64,000 bases of DNA. Source: Polytrichum commune. Its lineage: Eukaryota > Streptophyta > Polytrichopsida > Polytrichales > Polytrichaceae. The stretch is from positions 7,626,001 to 7,690,000 of the forward strand of contig OX485803.1 in NCBI GenBank assembly GCA_950295325.1. Direction: 5' to 3'. Numbering within the stretch: the stretch's first letter is position 1; every line of letters begins with the position of its first letter. The notes beneath the pieces were generated by a model. The model saw only the letters and a list, made by a program, of their open reading frames with translations, was not told where the DNA came from and ran no database searches. Below, one piece after another: positions 29,783 through 42,376 of the stretch. A program made the position numbers and the translations under genes.

Positions 29783-32700
29783 TCAATGTAGGGATTCTAT
29801 GTGGGGAGTGTGCAAGCCGATAATATTAGGTGTGGCTTGTTGGAGACCTTATATTTGGGGCTCATGTGGAAGGATTTCACACGTATATTTGCAAAACCCG
29901 TTAAAAACCCATTGCCTTGCTTATATCAACAACTTGCATTCAACGCTAGGGTGAAATGCCCCATACATTGATTCCTTGAAGGCAAGGGTTTAAGCACCCA
30001 ACACATAACGAGGGTATGGGTTGGTTTGCCCAAATTTTGCATTCAAGCAACATACAATATACTTGTTGTTGTTATTTCTCCAACGTAATGTCTTCGTCCA
30101 CGTTCCTTCACAATAGGTTTAAGGTTAATTCATAATGCTACAATACGACAAATAGTATCAATAACTTGATTTACCAAAGATTTGAGACACCCTTGCCCAA
30201 GTTGATAAGATTTAGGTTTCTTAAAGCCCGTAGGATTATCCACTTCAGGCATGATCATTTTGGGTCCAATCCTGATGGTGTAAGTTATGTGAATTGGCAC
30301 ATTCAAGGTTGCATGGTCAATTACACGTTCATCGTTAGATTGGGTATGCTTATAGCCAATGTTATCCATAGGTTGGGTTTAGACTCATCCATAGCCCTAC
30401 ATGATGCATTCGATCTCCACGTACTATCACCATTTGGTTGATCATATGAATACTTTTGGGCTATAGTTCATACATTAAGGTGATAACCTTCTTGGTTTGG
30501 AGTTATGAGTTACGTTCATGATAGTATGTGGCTCTTTTTGTTTAGCTTTCCATTGACATGTGTCAAAGGTGGAAGTGGTACAATGAACAATTTAGAGAGA
30601 ATTTAGAGAACAATGACGAGGAAGATTATAAGTTACGATTGTATGTTCAAACAAATGCAATAATTTTCAAATGACAACCACCCAAATCAAGGGAGGAGGG
30701 AATAAGCTTGGTAAAAACCCAATAAGGATAGGCTAGCACTTGAACACGATGGCTATCTTTATAAGGTTACTTATTCTCTCACCCATAGGTCTAACGATAA
30801 AGAATTCCATTCCTTTGTACTTGTGATTGCACATCTTTGGTGCAATATGTGATATTTATTTTGTTCCAAAAATCAATTGTGCAGTGGCGTTGGGATAGTC
30901 ACCGTTTATATATTTCTCAATGAGGCAACGTGCATGTTAACTTTAGGTACACCCACAAGACATGTGCATAAAGGAGCGGCATCATTGTTGTTCGTCCCTT
31001 GGACAAAAGTGTATGCCCTTGCTAGGTTCCACAATTGTGACGATGCAAACATTTGGAGACCTTGACATGGTCAAAGACATTAGGAGATGGGGTGGTGATA
31101 GCAGCAAGACCATGCTATTTACTACAAATTGTGGTGGTCGGAGACATTTTCTTTGCATGCCCCACTCACACTTATGGCGAAGGTGGGTGTTGGCGGGTGA
31201 CACTAAGAGCCACTCCCGTGCTCCTCCAAACCATGGGTAACCATGCAGACCACTCATGCAACTCTAGTATGCATGCTCTAAGAGCTACTTTACATTGGAC
31301 ATTTGAAGGCTTGAGGACCAAAGAAATGCAAATGGATGAAAACTCTACATACAATCCTAAATGGCACCAAGTGGATAATATTTCATGGTCTATTGGATAT
31401 TGCACTAGGCCCCATCTAAAGGAGGTGGGCCTAACCCAAAACTAGGGACCATGGCATTCACTAAATTGCTATTGCCCCCCATGAATATCATCTTACCATG
31501 GTGGAGATTTGAACTCAAATTTGTATTGCGGTCCCTCAACATGGTCCACTTTCGCTTTACACTAAGCTTAAGCCCCCATCAATTGCAAGACTGGGTTTAT
31601 ATTTGCCATAGTACAAATTTTAAATTTTCATGCCATGTGTAAAGCGGTCCTAAATTCTCCATAAATTTATAATGCTACGCTCACTATTTGTCAACATAAT
31701 ACTACTTGTCAATCATGTACATTTTAACATTTAGTTCAAGGAATAAGAATTTTAAAGTGAATTAGATGCAACTTATAATTTAATTACATGCAAAGGATAT
31801 GAAATTAGATTAATTCATCGATCTATAAGCTACATTAACGATTTGATTTAGTGTGGTCCACACCATCTAAAAATGACCCACATCAATTGCATTCCATCAT
31901 TGGGAGTCAATAGGAGAGAGTGTCATGTGACAATCGTTGATCCATGACAAGTCACAAGAACCTCTCAAATGAGCATGACACAATGATTTTCACGCAGGAA
32001 TAAACCAATTGTTTAGTGTAGTTTATAGTATGAATATGTTTCTTTCAATATAATAGAGATTTCTTTGCTTTTCATGATACCATAATCATATGCATTAGCG
32101 GTTCCACAAATACAATATTTGATCTCATTTGTAGTTTGCTTCTACTTTGATATTTGTTTTGTTCCTAATTGAAAACATGTAACATGTACACAAGCTTCAA
32201 ATACAAGGTAAATAACACTATTGAGAATCATCCATGCAATGCTAGGAAAATTGAATTGTTTCAAATGGCCGTTGGTCAACCATCCCAATCCCTACAAATA
32301 ACATAAATTTATGTCACTCTTACTCTTGCAATGTGGTTGATGCTTACACTTTGTACTATGGGCTGAGAGTTTGTGTAGTAGAAAATAATGTGGCTCATTG
32401 TATTTTATGTGTGCGGTGGCTTATAAATTAATAAAACATTCAAATCTAAAATCTAAAATGATGTCATGTGATAAATTTATTGCTAATATCATTAGAAAAT
32501 GTATTTTTGGATTGGTATTCTATTTTCCAACCCAATTTTTCATTCTTGTTAGAAAAACATTTGTTCCATATCCTAGTTTTGGGGATATGATCATGTGCGG
32601 TAAAAAATGATGTGGGTCAAGATAAAAAAATATTGATTGAAATTACATATTTATGACAAAATTTAGGGGCCATAGCAATAGGTGTAAAAATTATGTTTGA

Positions 32701-33822
32701 AACGTAATACACTTTGTGTTGGAATGCACCCTTTACAAGTTCAATAGAGATAGGTTTTCGTTACTTATATCATGATGTAGTACCAAGGAATCACAATCTT
32801 TCATGAAATTGGACCATCAAATTGATATTAGTATGTAATTTACACATAACTTCATCATACACATTCACAATCTTGATATACTTCTAGTTCCAAAAGGCTT
32901 TTTGGCTTCCCACATTTCGTAAGCAATTTCATTGATGGCTTGGGACTTGGAGTTATATTTAAGTTACATCAATCTTAAATGGTTACTTTTACGAACTAGT
33001 CCACTTCTCCAAGGATATGAAATATGCAATTAGTACAATGTGGTTGGCATATCTGAATCAATGCTCTATCCGCTGTCCTTGTAGACTTTGGAGTGCCTAC
33101 AAATATCCTATTCATTATGAAAGTGAAAATTCTTGTGCCCATTAGGTGGACATATAGGTCTTCCCAATTATGTTGATTGTTAACCCTAGAATGGTTATCG
33201 CATCTAGATCACGTACGCCAATCTCTTTCCAAAAACATGTGTTGATGGGATCCATTCTTGAAGCTATGACACCAAACTATGCACCACTCGATACATGCAT
33301 CCCTATAAGAAATGAACCAAATAAGGGCATGTTTACACCAAAGGCGATTAGTTCATGGCTCTTAAATGACCATGTTACCCCACTTTTCGGATGAGACCAT
33401 ATAGAAGTTCATGGACTATAGCCCAAAGTCTTTAGGAGGGCACATCAAACCCTTAGTGTAAACCCAAATCCCTGCCGCAAATTCCGTTAGGTTGACCTTC
33501 GTGAGCCGTTCTGAAAAAATACCCTCCAGACCCAACCACCATTACCCGGACTTACCACGTGGGATTCCATGTACAACTTTTTTCATTGATTGAATATGTT
33601 AAGGGTTTTGGTCAAAAAAAGACCTTGATGTAAACCTAAAGCAGAGGTCCGTGACACTCTCAACCAATGAGAATTCAAGGATTCTCAAGGGCATTACCTA
33701 ACTTAACGCCTTTCAAGAAATCTCACCCTAAGTGTCGGTGAGCATACACGCACGGGGGGGGGGGGGTGATGAATATAATAAGCAATGCTTCTTCTTTTGA
33801 GTTGAACATCTTGCGAAGCCTT
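29783..33822. other. Gene-free region with decayed repeats
   Basis: No supported gene. The right end of a GGGCC-type MITE (GTGTAAAGCGGTCC followed by TAA) lies at about 31637-31653, with related sequence at 26930-27065; no left end was found. The open stretch 30166-30441 has no recognisable domain. A 13-G run is at about 33757-33769. Confidence 0.35.
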
Positions 33823-34011
33823 GGGCTAGATCACATCTTCATTCGGTTGGGCCCTGCCCCTGGCTCCCGCACCTCCTTCATTGAACGGTCTTCCTGCCCG
33901 CACTTGCGTGGAAACTCTTCCACTTTGAGAACTAATATCACAATACCATGCGGGCAGTGAAGGAGGCGTGGGAGGCGAGGGGCCCAGTTAAATGAAGATG
34001 TGATCTAGCCC
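33823..34011. mobile_element. GC-rich foldback element
   Basis: Ends GGGCTAGATCACATCTTCATT and its exact inverse, with inverted pairing continuing through TGGGCCC and the CTCCTTCA blocks to about 58 bp per arm; inner parts (CCCGCACTTGCGTGG) also pair imperfectly. It is much richer in GC than the flanks. No coding or target duplication is seen. Confidence 0.6.
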
Positions 34012-34520
34012 GGGGCCCTTGTGAAGGGCCAAAAAAAGTTTTGGCTGCATTCTTTTGTTCTTGGTGTGAATGCATATTGTAAAAAAGTGAATAGCATTGG
34101 CGGGGGGTTAAGTTCGATGCCGGGCGGGGGTTCTCGCATCGGTGGCATCAATGTAACACGAGGCCATGTCCACGTGCCTACAATACAATAAAAACCGAGG
34201 GAACCTCCGTGGCCGGGGGGCTTTATTTGGTACCTAGAACACATCATGCTTTCTTTGTCCTCCCCTTTTCAGGTGGAAGGCTTGTGAGGGGGATTAACTT
34301 TAGGCCCCGAGGAAGCCCTAAACAGACACAACTTGCAGCCGGAGGAAAACAATTAGACTTTCCGTTCAAAAATTGGCAGAGCTCCGAATATAAAAATAAG
34401 CGTCCACGAGGATTGCTTTTCCTAAGCAGGCCTCTGTGCAGAGCTGAGCCTCTTAATTAGGGCCCTCATTTGTGGGCGCTTATAGGGTCCTTTCATATTT
34501 AAAGGAACGGGAAGAAAATG
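34012..34520. other. GC-rich island of unknown origin
   Basis: About 500 bp with clearly higher GC than the surroundings. It is open on the plus strand at 34209-34460 and on the minus strand at 34005-34247. No domain is recognised in either. The composition would suit an organelle-derived insertion (NUMT/NUPT), but I cannot identify an organellar gene in it. Confidence 0.3.
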
Positions 34521-35019
34521 ACCGACGTTGTTACTTGCATATGAACCGCTTGAAGTTCAAGAGTTTGGGAAAATTACCAATCGTTTAGAGTAACCTATGG
34601 ATTACACTCTAATAAGTTAAGAAAAACAGAAAGATCGCAACATGTAACCGGTTGGATTTGGAATCAACAGGACTTTGATTGATTACTTCAAAATTCTTCT
34701 CCGACACTGAGTTCTTTCCATCTCAAGGGAGTCACGCACAATGAGCGGGGAGAATTGGGTGCAAAATTCAATGTGTTGAAGGTGGAGCATCAGATTGCTC
34801 GTAGTCATAGAAATGTAATACTATAAAGAACGAGGTTGTCATATGCCCTACAAGGTTGGTCCATAGTGCGAGAAGGGCTATCCCATATTGTTTGTGAGAA
34901 CGAAGTTGAAAATGAGCCATAAAGGACAAGGCAAGGGGTGAGGATGCCCATTTCACTCCAAGCATTGTTCATATGCTTTTGTGTATGTATTCTTGTTGGT
35001 GCAATCTCATCTCTAAAAC

Positions 35020-35400
35020 CTATTGAATCCCAATCAAATAGGCATATTAATGTGGAACATAATAATTGTCTAGGGCCCTTGTTAATTCTCTCAATGAGAA
35101 TAAGCTTGGGCCACGTTAACTTTCAGCCCATGCTAGATATCTAGTAGAAAATTATTGCGGGCTACAATAATTGTTGTTCTAGAAAATTAGTGTGGGCGGC
35201 TATTTAATTTTGTGCTACTTTTGAAGTAAGGTGTTTATTTGAATTTATGTAAGGTGTTGGTTGAAAGTCTTCATGAAGACTCGGGGTTTTGGACCCCATG
35301 GTAATTCCACCTTGACTAGAAAATTAGCATGGGCCATACTAATTTTACCCATTCTAAAATTTACACCCACACCAGTAGGGTTGTTTATTCTACTCACAAA
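35020..35400. repeat. Dispersed repeat shared with 52384-52752
   Basis: Collinear blocks include CTAGTAGAAAATTA, TAGAAAATTA, GTCTTCATGAAGAC and the segment around GACCCCATGGTAATTCCACC, in the same order as in the MITE at 52384-52752. The CTACAC termini are not preserved here. It is non-coding. Confidence 0.45.
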
Positions 35401-35969
35401 TGAACCAGTTGAGTTTGAGAAATAATCAGTTGAAGTTCAAGACTTCATGACAATTACGCATCATTTTAGAATAATCTATTGAATATCACTCCAATCTAAT
35501 AAAGAAAACCGAAAGATGTCAACATGTAACCAGTTGAACATAGACACCCTAGGATCTTGATCGATCACAATCCCACCTTGATAATATGACACCTCGATTA
35601 TACGACATATTCCCATCAACCAAACTTTATAGTCTTAGTGTACCTCAATATTACGACTATGCTGCTTGTAATACGACATTTTAAGGCCCAGTTTGTCATA
35701 TAAAAGAGGTAGTTGATGTGCATGTATGATGGGACCCATACAAAGGATATACCTTGGGATTGGGAGTTGTTCCAAGCACATAATGAACTCATCGGTCAAT
35801 TAACTTAACTTGACTCAACCTATTTGTTTCAACCCTTGGTTCCAAAACAAATGTTGCACTTTTGAATTTTTGGGGTTGGGTGGAGGTCAAAGGGTTTAGA
35901 AATTGTAGTCGTCCAAGATGGGGTGAGCATTGTAATAGATCAATATTATTGTTATGTTCTTACCACCTA

Positions 35970-36229
35970 ATGTTACATACATGGTACCAATTCGTTGGTC
36001 AAGACTAATTGCTTCATTCTAAGTTCGGTATAAAAAGAAACTTTTGGAATCAGGTCTCTCTTATTTTGATGTTCTACTACTCATCCAAGAACGAGGAAAT
36101 TATTGCCTTGTGTGAGGTATGCTATTGCATGGAGGTCTCAAGTGTGGAGAGAGATGAATCACCAAATCGCACGAAACAACTGCATGATGCCCACAATTTT
36201 ACTTGCATGTTAGAGTGACAATTTTGCCA

Positions 36230-36260
<31 letters not shown>

Positions 36261-36640
36261 AATCAAGAATGAAAGAAGCAACAAATGAATTGGCATGTAT
36301 TGTTAAATTTTTGGAAGTGAAGAAATGCCTATTAAAGAATATATATTGTTGGCATGGGAGGAGGTTGTTCACGCATAGTATGGCGTGGCTGAGTTGGTGG
36401 ATTTGGCATGGAATAGAGAAACCAATTTGCGTTTGGATTTGAATGAAGAGCCAATGGAGGGGATTGATGTGGATTACCAACCAACACCAATAGTCAAGCT
36501 CCCTCAAACCTGTGAGAATGTCCAATTATTATCAAATTTTGATGTGAAACATTCTTTGGAGTTTTCAATTGCAAATGTGATGAACATGCAATCTTTTATG
36601 AATGATGGAGCAAGGTGGTGGTTTTAAACATCAACAAATA
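35970..36640 (+). pseudogene. pogo-like (DDE_1) transposase C-terminal relic
   Basis: Frames read in order: R-Y-K-K-K-L-L-E-S-G-L-S (near 36035), A-I-A-W-R-S-Q-V-W-R-E-M then N-N-C (near 36120-36185), a (GAT)n tract giving poly-Asp, then A-W-N-R-E-T-N-L-R-L-D-L-N (near 36400). They correspond to K-R-K-L-V, A-M-L-W-x-x-A-A-W-H-E-L and L-I-A-A-L-N-L-G-L-D of the copy at 40370-41014. Stops and frameshifts break it. Confidence 0.55.
36230..36261. repeat. (GAT)n microsatellite
   Basis: About ten GAT/ATG units inside the transposase relic; in the transposase frame it encodes Asp. Confidence 0.9.
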
Positions 36641-36858
36641 TCATCATGAGCCAATAGATTCTTATTTGTGTAGCATGTGATATGATGAAGACATCATCAT
36701 GGAATTTCATATATATTACTCCTTATTACGAATGATTGAGCAAGGTGTTGGTTTTCAACATCAACAAATATCATCACGAGCCAATAGATTCTTATTTTTT
36801 GTAGTGTGTGATAAGATGAAAACATCGTCATGGAATTATATACATAGTCCTTATTGTG
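36604..36858. repeat. 128-bp tandem duplication
   Basis: The block GAT-GGAGCAAGGTG ... CATGGAATT ... CCTTATT occurs twice in direct orientation (36604-36731 and 36732-36858) at the end of the pogo-like transposase relic. Confidence 0.75.
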
Positions 36859-37076
36859 TGACGTTGTGAGCATATTTCTTCAATAAAATTGCTCTTTCAT
36901 ACTTATATATCTTCATTATGTATACACAACGACACTTTACATTGAAATAGGCCATTTTCTTGGGAAACTTTGATAGTACGACAATTGTGGCCAAAATGTC
37001 ATGTTATTGAGGATACGACACACGGATCGTATGACACTTTCTTGCGTGACCAAACGTATCATATTAAAGAGGGTAA

Positions 37077-38408
37077 ACATTATGCTAAAAAATGTCTTGG
37101 ACATTGATCACGCAACACGCTATGCTATTATTTGGGATGGATGCATGCACGCAACATTGGTAAAGGATGCTATGACCAAACGGTCAAAGTGTCATGGCAA
37201 CATGGTTCAAGGACAAAAAGTAGTATAAAATAAAATTGTTACCAGCATCAATTTCATACAAAAACACTTAATGTGACCCACACTAACTTTAAACTATAGA
37301 TTTGGCATGAGCTGAGAATCAACGGGGGTTCTAGATAATCATTGTGACTCGCATTAATAGGACAATGTAGTGTAGGGGATGTGAAATTTTGAATGTTATA
37401 GATAGTCTAGGGCAAGCCTCACAAAGAACGTACATGATTGTACAATACCACAAAAGATGCATCATAGAGGACTCTATTTGGACAAGAAATGTTCATTCTT
37501 TCCCCCTCGTGTTCTACCACTTGGTATTCTTACATTGGTTAAGACCATCATGAATCCCATATGGAAACTACGTTCCAGCCCTAGTGTATGTAAATTGGTA
37601 TGCACAATTAGGTTGCCTTCACAAATAGGTTGCCTCTTTAGCCATGCGAATTACATAGGGTTGAAACCTTATCACAAATTATAACTTTATGTATTCATTT
37701 GTATAGCAACCACGGTTTTGAAAAGTTACGTATTTTGTTATCGTGATAATAAATATTCACTATAGTGTGGAATGTTAATAAATCAACATGAGCGACCTAA
37801 TAGCACACATCAAGTGTAAGCTATATGTGTCTTATTTGGTTACTTCTATTAGTTAGACACCTATGATTGAGTGGTATGTTTGTGTTTGATTCCGATAATG
37901 GACAGGTACCAACAACACATATGATTTAAAGAGATTGGATCGCGTACTAAAAATATGGTAATTAATTTGAGTTTAATAGTCAAACATATGTGGTGATGGT
38001 GGTGGGGGGGTATATGACCATTTAGTAAACACAAGAATATTGAATTTGATAATGAATAAGATATTTCTCAATGATGCAATGCCTTTTTGATTGGCCTCTT
38101 AGCAAATTATTGAACCATCCAATCAAAGTTGGTTTTTTCTCCAGGAGAATCAAATTTAGGCCTTGGATGGGCATTCTTTTTTGAGTCCCCTTGGTTTATG
38201 CGTTAGTTCTCTTGAGGTGATTTTTTCCCCCTTGCAATTGATTTTTTTTCAATTTGTACTAGAAATAAAATAAAATACCAAATAAGGCATTCACATGAGC
38301 TCCAAAAATCACAAGGGAAGTGGCTGCACCCTTAGTCCTAGTTAATTTAGACATGCTAACAAACTTATATTGTACTACTCGCATGTTTCATATACTAGGA
38401 GGAGTGAG
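37077..38408. other. Gene-free stretch
   Basis: Short open stretches only (for example 37457-37684), none with a recognisable domain. Confidence 0.35.
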
Positions 38409-38581
38409 CTACACTAACCATGTTATTTAGTGCCACGAATTCCAATGGTCTTGCTCAATTGTAAACCTTGGTATAGTGTCACCAATACTAATGGGTGACC
38501 CAACATTACTTGTCAGTCCTTGTAATTTTTGTGGAAGATTCTAGGTTTACTACATTGCAATTGCGGTCACTCACCAAATGA

Positions 38582-38593
38582 TTTTTCATTCAA
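38582..38593. repeat. 12-bp target-site duplication of LINE copy 3
   Basis: TTTTTCATTCAA, repeated exactly at 39397-39408 on the other side of the LINE fragment. Confidence 0.8.
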
Positions 38594-39236
38594 CGACAGA
38601 GATACATGGCCCCACTTACTATCCACGCGTGAACACCCATACCTAAAAGGCTTAAGAATAGCTCGCCATAATAAAGCGGTACACCTCATCACCAAAACAC
38701 TACAAGCCAACAAACACACCTGATTCTACACACTAACAAATGCAGGAAATCTCAACAACATGAACCAAGAACAAACAATCCCATAATGGCTCATAAAATG
38801 TACATGCCCACAAACAATTTGCCAATGCCAAGCCAAATTAAGACTGGATATCCTAAGTATACTAGGCGCCCCAAACCACACACCAACACCTTTACTACCA
38901 TCCCACACACACATAATACAATTCATTGAATTCACATATTGCCATGACAAATTTCCCGAGCAAGCCCTCATGCACAAACACACCATATACGACCCATTAA
39001 TTAACAACATACAAAATCAAGGATGGAAAACGAACCCCCTCATCACTATCACAGCTGGCGTTCGAGGAGCTATACACGAACAATCCATTAACAAGCTAAC
39101 CAACCTTAAAATCCCAAAGTCCAACATCAAAACCCTCATGAAAAATATACACCAAAATGCCATTAAATATCTTACCTACCTCGTTCTCAACAAAAGAAAA
39201 CTTGAAAATAAACAAGCTACTATCACACCTCCCTAA
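38594..39236 (+). pseudogene. LINE copy 3 ORF2 C-terminus (RLE-like domain)
   Basis: Frames read D-R-D-T-W-P-H-L-L, G-L-R-I-A-R-H-N-K-A-V, then C-T-C-P-Q-T-I-C-Q-C and R-L-D-I-L, then I-I-Q-F-I-E-F-T-Y-C-H-D, Y-D-P-L-I-N-N and G-W-K-T-N-P-L-I-T-I-T-A-G. The same order occurs in copy 2, including the double C-x-C cluster. One in-frame stop and at least two frame changes (near 38720 and 38970) break it. The stop of the family ORF2 is at 39234-39236. Confidence 0.7.
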
Positions 39237-39396
39237 AACAAAGGGACTAAAACAAAACACTAGAGCCCACCTCCCAAAGAGGCATAAACCCTCATACTAC
39301 AACATGGTCCGCCGTGTTAAGTATTTGGATAACGGGCTCATATTCATGCCAGTACCGTGTATGGGCGTTATTTTTGTCTTCTTTATATTCTTTTTC
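38594..39396 (+). mobile_element. LINE copy 3, 5'-truncated, plus strand
   Basis: 803 bp between perfect 12-bp duplications. The sequence starts in the middle of the CCHC region, runs through the ORF2 C-terminus, then about 160 bp of 3' UTR ending TTCTTTATATTCTTTTTC. The sense strand shows the family's A/C bias. No stem-loop like those of copies 1 and 2 is visible near the 3' end, so this belongs to another subfamily. Confidence 0.75.
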
Positions 39397-39408
39397 TTTT
39401 TCATTCAA
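39397..39408. repeat. 12-bp target-site duplication of LINE copy 3, second copy
   Basis: TTTTTCATTCAA, identical to 38582-38593. Confidence 0.8.
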
Positions 39409-40032
39409 ATTTTAATCATCCATGTCAATATTTCATCACAAGTTGTTGACAAGAGAAGGCAGGGTTTTGGCCGATGGATGAACTCATCCATCATCCATGA
39501 GAGTATTTGTAACCTTATTCATAAGAAGTGTCCTCCAAAAAGTTAGCAAAGCGACATTAAACACCATATGACACAAAATATTGTATTTTTAGTGTAGTTG
39601 AAGAAAAAGCAACCCTTGAAGAGCCACCCACCTACCTTAAGTGAAATAAAGCGGCCTCTAGCGGTACCGCTAGTACTCTATGTACATTGGGTGATGCATG
39701 CGTGTTGTTATTGATTGATATCTACATGATCCATGCATCATGACCGATCGAGATCGAGCTTCCTTCCAATTCGGGTGAGTGATTATTTATTAGGGTTTCG
39801 TTTCGCAACTTCATTGCAAAAATGTCAACTCCGCCGTCCCAGGGGTTATTATTTAGCTTAGTTAGTGTTTGGCTTATCCTGTCTCCAAGTTTCTACCCTT
39901 CCATGCATCATCACTTCCGAGCACAACTCTTTGTCTTTGGAGAAGGAAGTTGATGCATGCATGCATGGCATGGCTGCTTGATTGGTGGTGAACACAATTG
40001 CGGCTGTTGTATTAGGAGGCACTAAATAACTA

Positions 40033-41370
40033 CACCCTAACCTTGATAATGTCACACCCTCCGTTTCACCAAAAATTGTGATATAAACAAGGTGTGACAT
40101 ACTTGATAATGTCACATTTTGTGCATAATGTGATATTATAAAAAAATATGTAGAAAATCAAAATATAATTACAATTTTTAAAAAATAACAAATACGAGAC
40201 TTCAATGTTTTTGAATGTAAAATCTAATTCAAAATTGTGAATAACAACAAGAGCACATCATAATGTGTCATTGAGATCAGGTAAAGACCTCTCACTAGAG
40301 ACAAAGAAGTTTCTAATGTCACATTGTTTTGTTGATGTTAAATGTGCAACACCAGTTCTAATGAGTTTGTCATGATTTTTTTTCCATTTCTAACAACTCA
40401 TGAGTGCTGAAAATCTGAGAACCTTGGCTAGCCATAAAATTCAAAACATCTTTAGCATTATTTTGTGCATCGCTTAGCTTCACTACTTTAGACTCATCAT
40501 CACTGCTATCAACAATCAATGGGTCCACTTCCATGGAATAAAGAACATGTTCGCCATCTTGCACTAATTGCACAAGCTCCACCTCAAAATCATCTTCACC
40601 TTCCATGTTTATGTAGTCCAAAGGACAAAGCTTTTCTACAGGCTTGCCTTCAACATCCAAACCCAAATTTAATGCGGCGATGAGTCTACCCAATTCCAAA
40701 GTTGCTTCCTCCATTTTGGACTTCATACGTTCGTCAAGATTGTTTAAATCTGCATTCCACTCTGCAGGCAATATGGCGGACTTTCTCCAACAATTTCTAA
40801 TGGTTTGATCATCTAATTCATGCCATGCCGCCACACACCATAGCATAGCTTGAAATACATGAACATTCAATTTCCCCAAATCTTCATTTGAGTTGTTATC
40901 AATTTGTTGCAAAGTCCAGGCAACAAGCTTGCGCTTATAACACATTTTGAATGCTGCAATCACTCCTTGATCCAAAGGTTGAACAACTGAAGTCACATTT
41001 GGTGGAAGGAACAAGATAGTGATATGGGAGAGTACAAAAGCATTAAACCCATCTATAACTTTCTTGACCTCACCATGAATATCATGCCGAAAGCATTGAA
41101 TGAGAGCTCATTCAATGACCCCCAATATGCTTTGCTTTAGCCCATGCTCACCCATGAACAATAATATCGAACCCATGCCCACCCATACAATCCATCCATA
41201 CTTGATATTATCACATTTACACTACGGATTTTGAAAAAAAATAGTGACATTATCAAGGGTGATAGGGATAATAACGAGGGAGTTTTACACTATGAAAATC
41301 GGTTTCAAACTTTTAGGTGACAATATCAAGGTGTTCTATTAACAAGGGTGACATTATCAAGGTTAGACTG
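40033..41370 (-). mobile_element. pogo/Tigger-type DNA transposon, internally deleted
   Basis: 1338 bp flanked by TA on both sides (40031-40032, 41371-41372), the target duplication of the Tc1/mariner-pogo superfamily. The terminal repeats are left CACCCTAACCTTGATAATG and right CAGTCTAACCTTGATAATG (reverse complement). The core TTGATAATGTCAC recurs several times near both ends, as expected for transposase binding sites. The N-terminal DNA-binding part of the transposase is missing. Confidence 0.7.
40370..41014 (-). pseudogene. pogo/Tigger (DDE_1) transposase, C-terminal part
   Basis: A 214-residue open frame. It starts F-L-P-P-N-V-T-S-V-V-Q-P-L-D-Q-G-V, the block that carries the second catalytic Asp in DDE_1 transposases (P-L-D-Q-G). 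It continues Y-K-R-K-L-V, A-M-L-W, A-W-H-E-L and N-C-W-R-K-S-A-I-L-P. The tail is acidic (E-G-E-D-D-F-E-V-E-L) as in plant pogo-like proteins. Sequence upstream of the first Met is decayed and too short for the helix-turn-helix regions, so the element is non-autonomous. It is the best-preserved of the transposase relics here. Confidence 0.7.
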
Positions 41371-41565
41371 TACTAGGAAAAGGTGGGCCAAGGGTAAATG
41401 ACACCATTCTCACCAATCTAACACGTGTCAGATTCCAGTGGGGGTAGTTTTGGCCACAAGAAAGTGGTGTCATCCTGGATGCGGTCTGCTGCTAGGGGTA
41501 GGTTGAAGGCCTCTAGGAACCAAAAGATACCGAGCTAGACGAGGTAAACATCAACATTAGTGTTG

Positions 41566-42099
41566 GTTTACACCATGGACCTTGAAGTCGGACCATGGAA
41601 GATGGCCTTTTTCCATGGTCTGATTTCTTCAAAAATCAACTTACGAAGCCTTTGGGCCCCTCGTTAGGCGTAAACCGAATGTGGACTAAGACGAATGACC
41701 ATGCACCAAAAAGTGAATGTGTTGATTTATTTTTTAAATATGTGTCCAAAAATAATAGTTTCGGCAAGATTCAAGTTTGACCATTATTTTGTCTTCTCTT
41801 CCCCCCCCCCAAAAAAAAACAATTAATTAAAAAATTATCGTAGCAATATATTCTCTACCATGAGCCCTTGCCTTTTTCTACCATAGCACCTCTTTTGCCT
41901 CTCCCACCGCAAAACCCGTTGGATAATGTTGGTGGATAATGTAGGCCTTCAAATATGTCTTTTTGGGACCTTGAACTCCATGCTCACTCTGACATTTCTT
42001 TTCCCTAGGTGTAAAGCGGAGTAGTCCTCGGATGAGTTCAACAACCAATCACAAATTTTTATAGAGCCTTGGGACAACTTCATGGTCCTTTGTGTAAAC
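41566..42099. mobile_element. GTTTACAC-ended dispersed element, copy B
   Basis: 534 bp, left end GTTTACACCATGGACCTTGAAG, right end in reverse complement GTTTACACAAAGGACCATGAAG. It matches 26333-26932 in opposite orientation. It is non-coding, with homopolymer C and A runs near 41803-41818. Confidence 0.55.
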
Positions 42100-42214
42100 A
42101 ACCTCCTTAGGCACGTGATAAGTACCATGCGAGGTGAGGTAAACCTCGTCAAGAAATAAATACATAAAGGCTAAAATTGTATGCTTAACACTAGGGGAAG
42201 GCCATCCATTCTCA

Positions 42215-42376
42215 ACTGATAACCCACCCACACTCATTGGTACGGGCCACCAGTGAACGATTCCTACCAACAAGGGCCAATGTTCGAATCGGTTTCACCA
42301 GTGAGAGTCATTGGTTCCAATCACTGTCGATACTCACTGTTCAATGGTGACCCGCACTAGTAAGTGTGGGTGGACT
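42215..42376. mobile_element. Small TIR element (CCACCCACACT ends)
   Basis: About 160 bp. The left arm CCCACCCACACTCATTGG and right arm (reverse complement CCACCCACACTTACTAG) are inverted, and the inner parts GGGCCACCAGTG / CACTGTTCAATGGTGACCC also pair. It is non-coding. Confidence 0.45.

Larger units (their letters stand above)
35573..37076 (+). mobile_element. pogo/Tigger-like element, decayed
   Basis: The left end CCACCTTGATAATATGACAC and the inverted right end (ACCCTCTTTAATATGATACG in reverse complement) are diverged terminal repeats of the type seen at 4497 and 40033. Between them lies a broken transposase C-terminus on the plus strand. Exact ends are approximate. Confidence 0.45.
38409..39597. 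mobile_element. CTACAC-type MITE, copy 3, interrupted by a LINE
   Basis: Left end CTACACTAACCATG and right end the inverse (TATTTTTAGTGTAG). Removing the LINE (38594-39396) and one copy of its 12-bp duplication leaves a 374-bp MITE collinear with the uninterrupted copy at 56064-56374. That copy shows the empty site TTTTCTATCCAAATTCCAATC. Confidence 0.7.

Noticed and set aside
30166-30441. 91-residue open stretch as a gene
   Set aside because: No recognisable domain, no start context, no exon partners, and equally long open stretch on the other strand.
34209-34460. Plant mitochondrial gene fragment
   Set aside because: Composition fits, but I could not match the translation to any specific organellar protein.
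36203-36442. Small protein with a poly-Met run
   Set aside because: Off-frame reading of the (GAT)n tract; the transposase frame reads Asp there.
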